From Actinomycetes bacterium (GTDB lineage: Bacteria; Actinomycetota; Actinomycetes; Streptosporangiales; Streptosporangiaceae), in the NCBI GenBank assembly GCA_021793235.1, contig JAJYTD010000034.1, positions 1 to 47,353 of the forward strand: a stretch of 47,353 bases of DNA, given 5' to 3'. A model generated the notes under the pieces. That model saw only the letters and a list, made by a program, of their open reading frames with translations, had not been told where the DNA came from and searched no databases. A program made the position numbers and the translations under genes. This document shows positions 44,612 through 47,353 of the stretch, one piece after another. Position 1 is the stretch's first letter; each line of letters begins with the position of its first letter.

Positions 44612-45619
44612 TCAACCCCCGACCTCCCCGGCCAACCGGCGCAACACCCCATAGGTCCGATTCGCCCGCACCGCCTCCCGCTGCGCCGACGCCGTCACAT
44701 CGATATAGGACTGCGACGACGTGATCGAGGCATGCCCCAACAACCGCATGATCTCGCTCACCGACGCCCCGTCCTCCGCCAACCGCGTAGCAAACGTATG
44801 CCGCAGCGCATGCACCAGCGTCCCCCGCGCCACCCGATCATGCACACCCGCATGCTTATAGCACTGCCGCACCAGATACTGCAGCCCACCCCGCCGCAAC
44901 CCCGCACCCCGATTGTCCACCAGCAACGGATCCCCACCCCCAACCCGCACCCCCAACCGCACCTCCCGCGTACGCAGATACTCCTCGATCAGCGCCTCCA
45001 ACGGCTCCTCGATCGGCAACGACCGCGTCGCCCCGCCCTTGCCCACCACCCGAATCCGCCGCTCACCCGCACGCCCACTGATCGACTCCACCCGCAACGC
45101 CAACATCTCCGCCGACCGCAACCCCGTCAGCAGCGCCAACGCCAACACCGCCACATCCCGCTCCGGCCACGGATCACGCGCCCGCCGACACCCGGCCGCC
45201 AACGCCTCCAGCAACCGCTCCGGCGTATCCTCACCCATCAACGGCTTGGGCTGGGCAGGCCGGACCCGCGGCCGCCGCACCGCCGACATCGGATTGCCCT
45301 GCACCACCCCCTCAGCCACCCAGAACCCGAAAAACCCGTTCCACGTCGACCACGCCCGCACCACACTCGACGGCGCCCGATCCTCAGCGAAACCGGCGAA
45401 CGCCTGCCGCAACACCCCGCCCGACAGGTCCGCCACCCCCACCTCACCGCGCTCACACCCCAACACCCGCGCCGCACACCCCGCGACCCCCAAAAGATCC
45501 CGCCGGTACGCGGCGATCGTATGCGCAGACGGCTTGGCCGCCCCCCGCGCCACCAGATACTCCTCGACCGCATCCACCACCAGCATCGGCGAAGGCCCCT
45601 CCTCCTGCACACCACTCAT
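44612..45619 (-). CDS. Tyrosine recombinase (XerC/D-like)
   Basis: Recombinase of 335 residues. The N-terminal core-binding domain (about 12-110) contains AHTIAAYRRDLLGVAG. Catalytic set: Arg168 (GLRSAEML), Lys194 (GKGGATRSL), His270, Arg273 (HALRHTFATRL), His296 (LLGHASI) and Tyr305 (SQSYIDV), all present. It differs from the recombinase at 29588 (Trp at the second His position there). No att site was seen. It may be a chromosomal Xer-like enzyme or an island integrase. Confidence 0.93.
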   Translation of the reverse strand: MSGVQEEGPSPMLVVDAVEEYLVARGAAKPSAHTIAAYRRDLLGVAGCAARVLGCERGEVGVADLSGGVLRQAFAGFAEDRAPSSVVRAWSTWNGFFGFWVAEGVVQGNPMSAVRRPRVRPAQPKPLMGEDTPERLLEALAAGCRRARDPWPERDVAVLALALLTGLRSAEMLALRVESISGRAGERRIRVVGKGGATRSLPIEEPLEALIEEYLRTREVRLGVRVGGGDPLLVDNRGAGLRRGGLQYLVRQCYKHAGVHDRVARGTLVHALRHTFATRLAEDGASVSEIMRLLGHASITSSQSYIDVTASAQREAVRANRTYGVLRRLAGEVGG

Positions 45620-45713
45620 GCCCCCACCATCCCCGATCCCGCACCCCCGCGATCACACCGGCGGCCAACGATTCGAACACGGCCCCGCCCTGCCCGCCCC
45701 ACCACCGGCACAG

Positions 45714-47045
45714 TCAGGGAATACGCCGGGCCACCCACAGCGACACCGCGTGCAGCGGCCACTCCAGCGGCCCCCGCCCCACCACAAGCCGCCACACCGT
45801 CGCCCCCGCCAGCGACCCCACCAGCACCGACACCGCCAGATCCGCCCCCACCCACGCCAGCCCCGTCCCCGCCAGCACCCCGGCCTCCACCACCCAGATC
45901 AGCAGCACATGCCCCACATACGTGGTCAACGCCAGCGCACCCACCGCCGCCACCGGATACAGCACCCACCGCAGATACCCCGCCGCCAGCAGACACACCC
46001 CCACCACCGCAACCGCCACACCGCCGGCACCCCACACCTCGAAAGGAGTCCCGCTGTGCGGCGCGGCCACCAGCAGCCACGCCCAGTCACCGACCGGAAC
46101 CGTCCCCGCGAACCCCTCGCTCAACGCCGCGTCCAGACTGCCGGCCCCACCGTAGTGGGCCACCGCCTCCGGCGTGAACGACGCCTCCAGCCGAGCACGC
46201 CCGCCCAGCAGCGCCAGCGCCGCCCACGATGCCGCATAGGCCAGCACGGCCACCCCGGTCCCCACGCCCACCAGCGCCCACCGCACCCGCACGCAACGCA
46301 GGTCAAGCCGGCCCACCGCGAGCCCGGCCAGCACGAACGGCATCCACGTGATCGCCGGGTAGCTGCCGGTGAGCAGGAAATTGACGAACCCGTCACCGGC
46401 CCAGGACACCAGCGGATCATAGGCGTTGACCGCCTCCACCGGAGCGCGGAGCGGCCCCTCGGCGACCATCGAACGCATCCAGAACGACACCAGCGGCCCC
46501 ACCACGCCCAGCACCGCGGCCCCACCGGCGACGACCCTCCACCGCTCTTCTATCAGCGGCGCGGCCAGCACGAAGAACACCGCGTAATAGGCCAGGATCA
46601 CCGAGACCGGTGTCCCCAGCATCGTCAGCGCGGTCCCCAGCGGCAGCATGATCAGTCCGCGCACCACCACCCGCCACAGCGCCACCCCCATGGCGTGCCC
46701 GGACTTGGGGGAGGAGCCGCCCGACAGCAACGCGATCGACACCCCGGCCAGCACCGCGAACAGGGCCGCCGCCCGGCCCGACACCAGCGGTTGCACGGCG
46801 TTGGACCCGTCGGCCGCCGTCCAGCCGAGGCCGACGTGGACGACGAACATGCCCAGCACGGCCAGGCCGCGCGCGAGGTCGATCCCCTCCAGCCGGCCGG
46901 GCCCGTCGCCCCGCCCGCGGCCGCCGGGGGAGCGCGGCCGAAGGACACGGGGCCGGCGACCGTGGGCGTCGCCGCTGCGCTGCACGGTCGGCGCAGGCCC
47001 GGAGGGGCCGGCCGGGGGAGGGGAGGGGCTGATACTGTCCGACAC
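45714..47045 (-). CDS. DUF418/DUF1624-type multi-spanning membrane protein
   Basis: Protein of 443 residues. After a 50-residue Pro/Gly/Arg-rich N-terminus it starts RLEGIDLARGLAVLGMFVVHVG, the signature opening of the acyltransferase-like DUF418/DUF1624 group. About ten membrane helices follow, with a loop containing ITWMPFVLAGLAVGRLDL. The DUF418 end (TYVGHVLLIWVV, VGRGPLEWPLHAVS) is present. Relatives include heparan-alpha-glucosaminide N-acetyltransferase-like proteins; the acceptor here is unknown. Confidence 0.88.
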   Translation of the reverse strand: MSDSISPSPPPAGPSGPAPTVQRSGDAHGRRPRVLRPRSPGGRGRGDGPGRLEGIDLARGLAVLGMFVVHVGLGWTAADGSNAVQPLVSGRAAALFAVLAGVSIALLSGGSSPKSGHAMGVALWRVVVRGLIMLPLGTALTMLGTPVSVILAYYAVFFVLAAPLIEERWRVVAGGAAVLGVVGPLVSFWMRSMVAEGPLRAPVEAVNAYDPLVSWAGDGFVNFLLTGSYPAITWMPFVLAGLAVGRLDLRCVRVRWALVGVGTGVAVLAYAASWAALALLGGRARLEASFTPEAVAHYGGAGSLDAALSEGFAGTVPVGDWAWLLVAAPHSGTPFEVWGAGGVAVAVVGVCLLAAGYLRWVLYPVAAVGALALTTYVGHVLLIWVVEAGVLAGTGLAWVGADLAVSVLVGSLAGATVWRLVVGRGPLEWPLHAVSLWVARRIP

Positions 47046-47353
47046 TCTTCCAGAATCACCCGCCGCAGCGCCGGATGCAGGTTTTCCCGCGCCACTGACC
47101 GGTTGTGGCCGGTCGAGAGAATCCCTTCCCGTGCGGACAACTCCGGGGTGTAGTCAGGCGTCTACCCAATCCCAAAATCATGCATAACTCTTTTTATGCA
47201 TCAAACATGGGCAAACCAGTCACACCTAGGGAGTGTTTGACGAAGGCTTTCGGATGAGCGAGCGGCCGTCCAGGCAATCTCTCGCAAGACGATTCGCGCA
47301 GATCATCCTGGTTGGCTGGGCAAGCGACATCGGCGCAGCGAGAGGCAGCCTGG
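47046..47353. other. AT-richer end region with an inverted repeat
   Basis: No confident gene. ATGCATAA (47180-47187) and TTATGCAT (47194-47201) form an exact inverted repeat with a 6 bp spacer in unusually AT-rich DNA, about 135 bp upstream of the DUF418 gene start. From ATG 47254 a plus frame (MSERPSRQSLARRFAQIILVG...) is open to the window edge and could be the start of a truncated gene. Confidence 0.4.

Overview
The window is GC-rich actinomycete DNA. Four things point to a Nocardiopsaceae-like filamentous actinobacterium: DUF397 next to an Scr1-type XRE regulator, NarL-type two-component systems, an F420-type LLM oxidoreductase, and GTG/TTG or leaderless starts. The genus is an inference. 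I see no tRNA, rRNA, CRISPR array or complete insertion sequence.

0-10.5 kb: A lipid-quinone type locus holds a UbiA prenyltransferase facing a type III polyketide synthase, then a BpsB/SrsB-like membrane methyltransferase and an FAD monooxygenase. Next is a lantibiotic-immunity-like ABC transporter on the minus strand. It lies between a response regulator and a histidine kinase on the plus strand. This 4.9 kb cassette is bracketed by two near-identical 47 bp direct repeats. A Rpn-like PD-(D/E)XK family protein follows.

10.5-20.5 kb: A three-subunit molybdenum hydroxylase (PaoABC type), a LysE exporter and a CYP152 fatty-acid peroxygenase/decarboxylase whose key residue is the OleT-type His. 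An ECF41 sigma factor locus follows. Its carboxymuconolactone-decarboxylase partner is reduced to fused N- and C-terminal ends, and a matching ECF41 promoter lies before an NAD(P)/FAD oxidoreductase. A short DUF2207 protein ends the block.

20.5-27.1 kb: An XRE/DUF397 pair, then a gene graveyard. It holds a truncated and frameshifted aminoglycoside-phosphotransferase-like gene, an intact VOC gene and WYL regulator, a frameshifted LLM oxidoreductase, a dsbA-like gene broken by a 22 bp tandem duplication, and an ABM monooxygenase remnant.

27.1-47.4 kb: RlpA-like secreted protein, small membrane proteins, a tyrosine recombinase, a large hypothetical protein with an internal 81 bp repeat, an ankyrin protein, a decayed NUDIX gene, a lethal-factor-like metallopeptidase, an EamA transporter, a second two-component system, an alpha/beta hydrolase, exonuclease III, a CGNR regulator with a divergent dehalogenase-like hydrolase, a formaldehyde-dehydrogenase-like ADH, a second tyrosine recombinase and a DUF418 membrane protein. 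Most of 35-46.6 kb is strongly C-rich on the plus strand whichever way genes run. The CGNR/hydrolase pair breaks this pattern and may be a later insertion.
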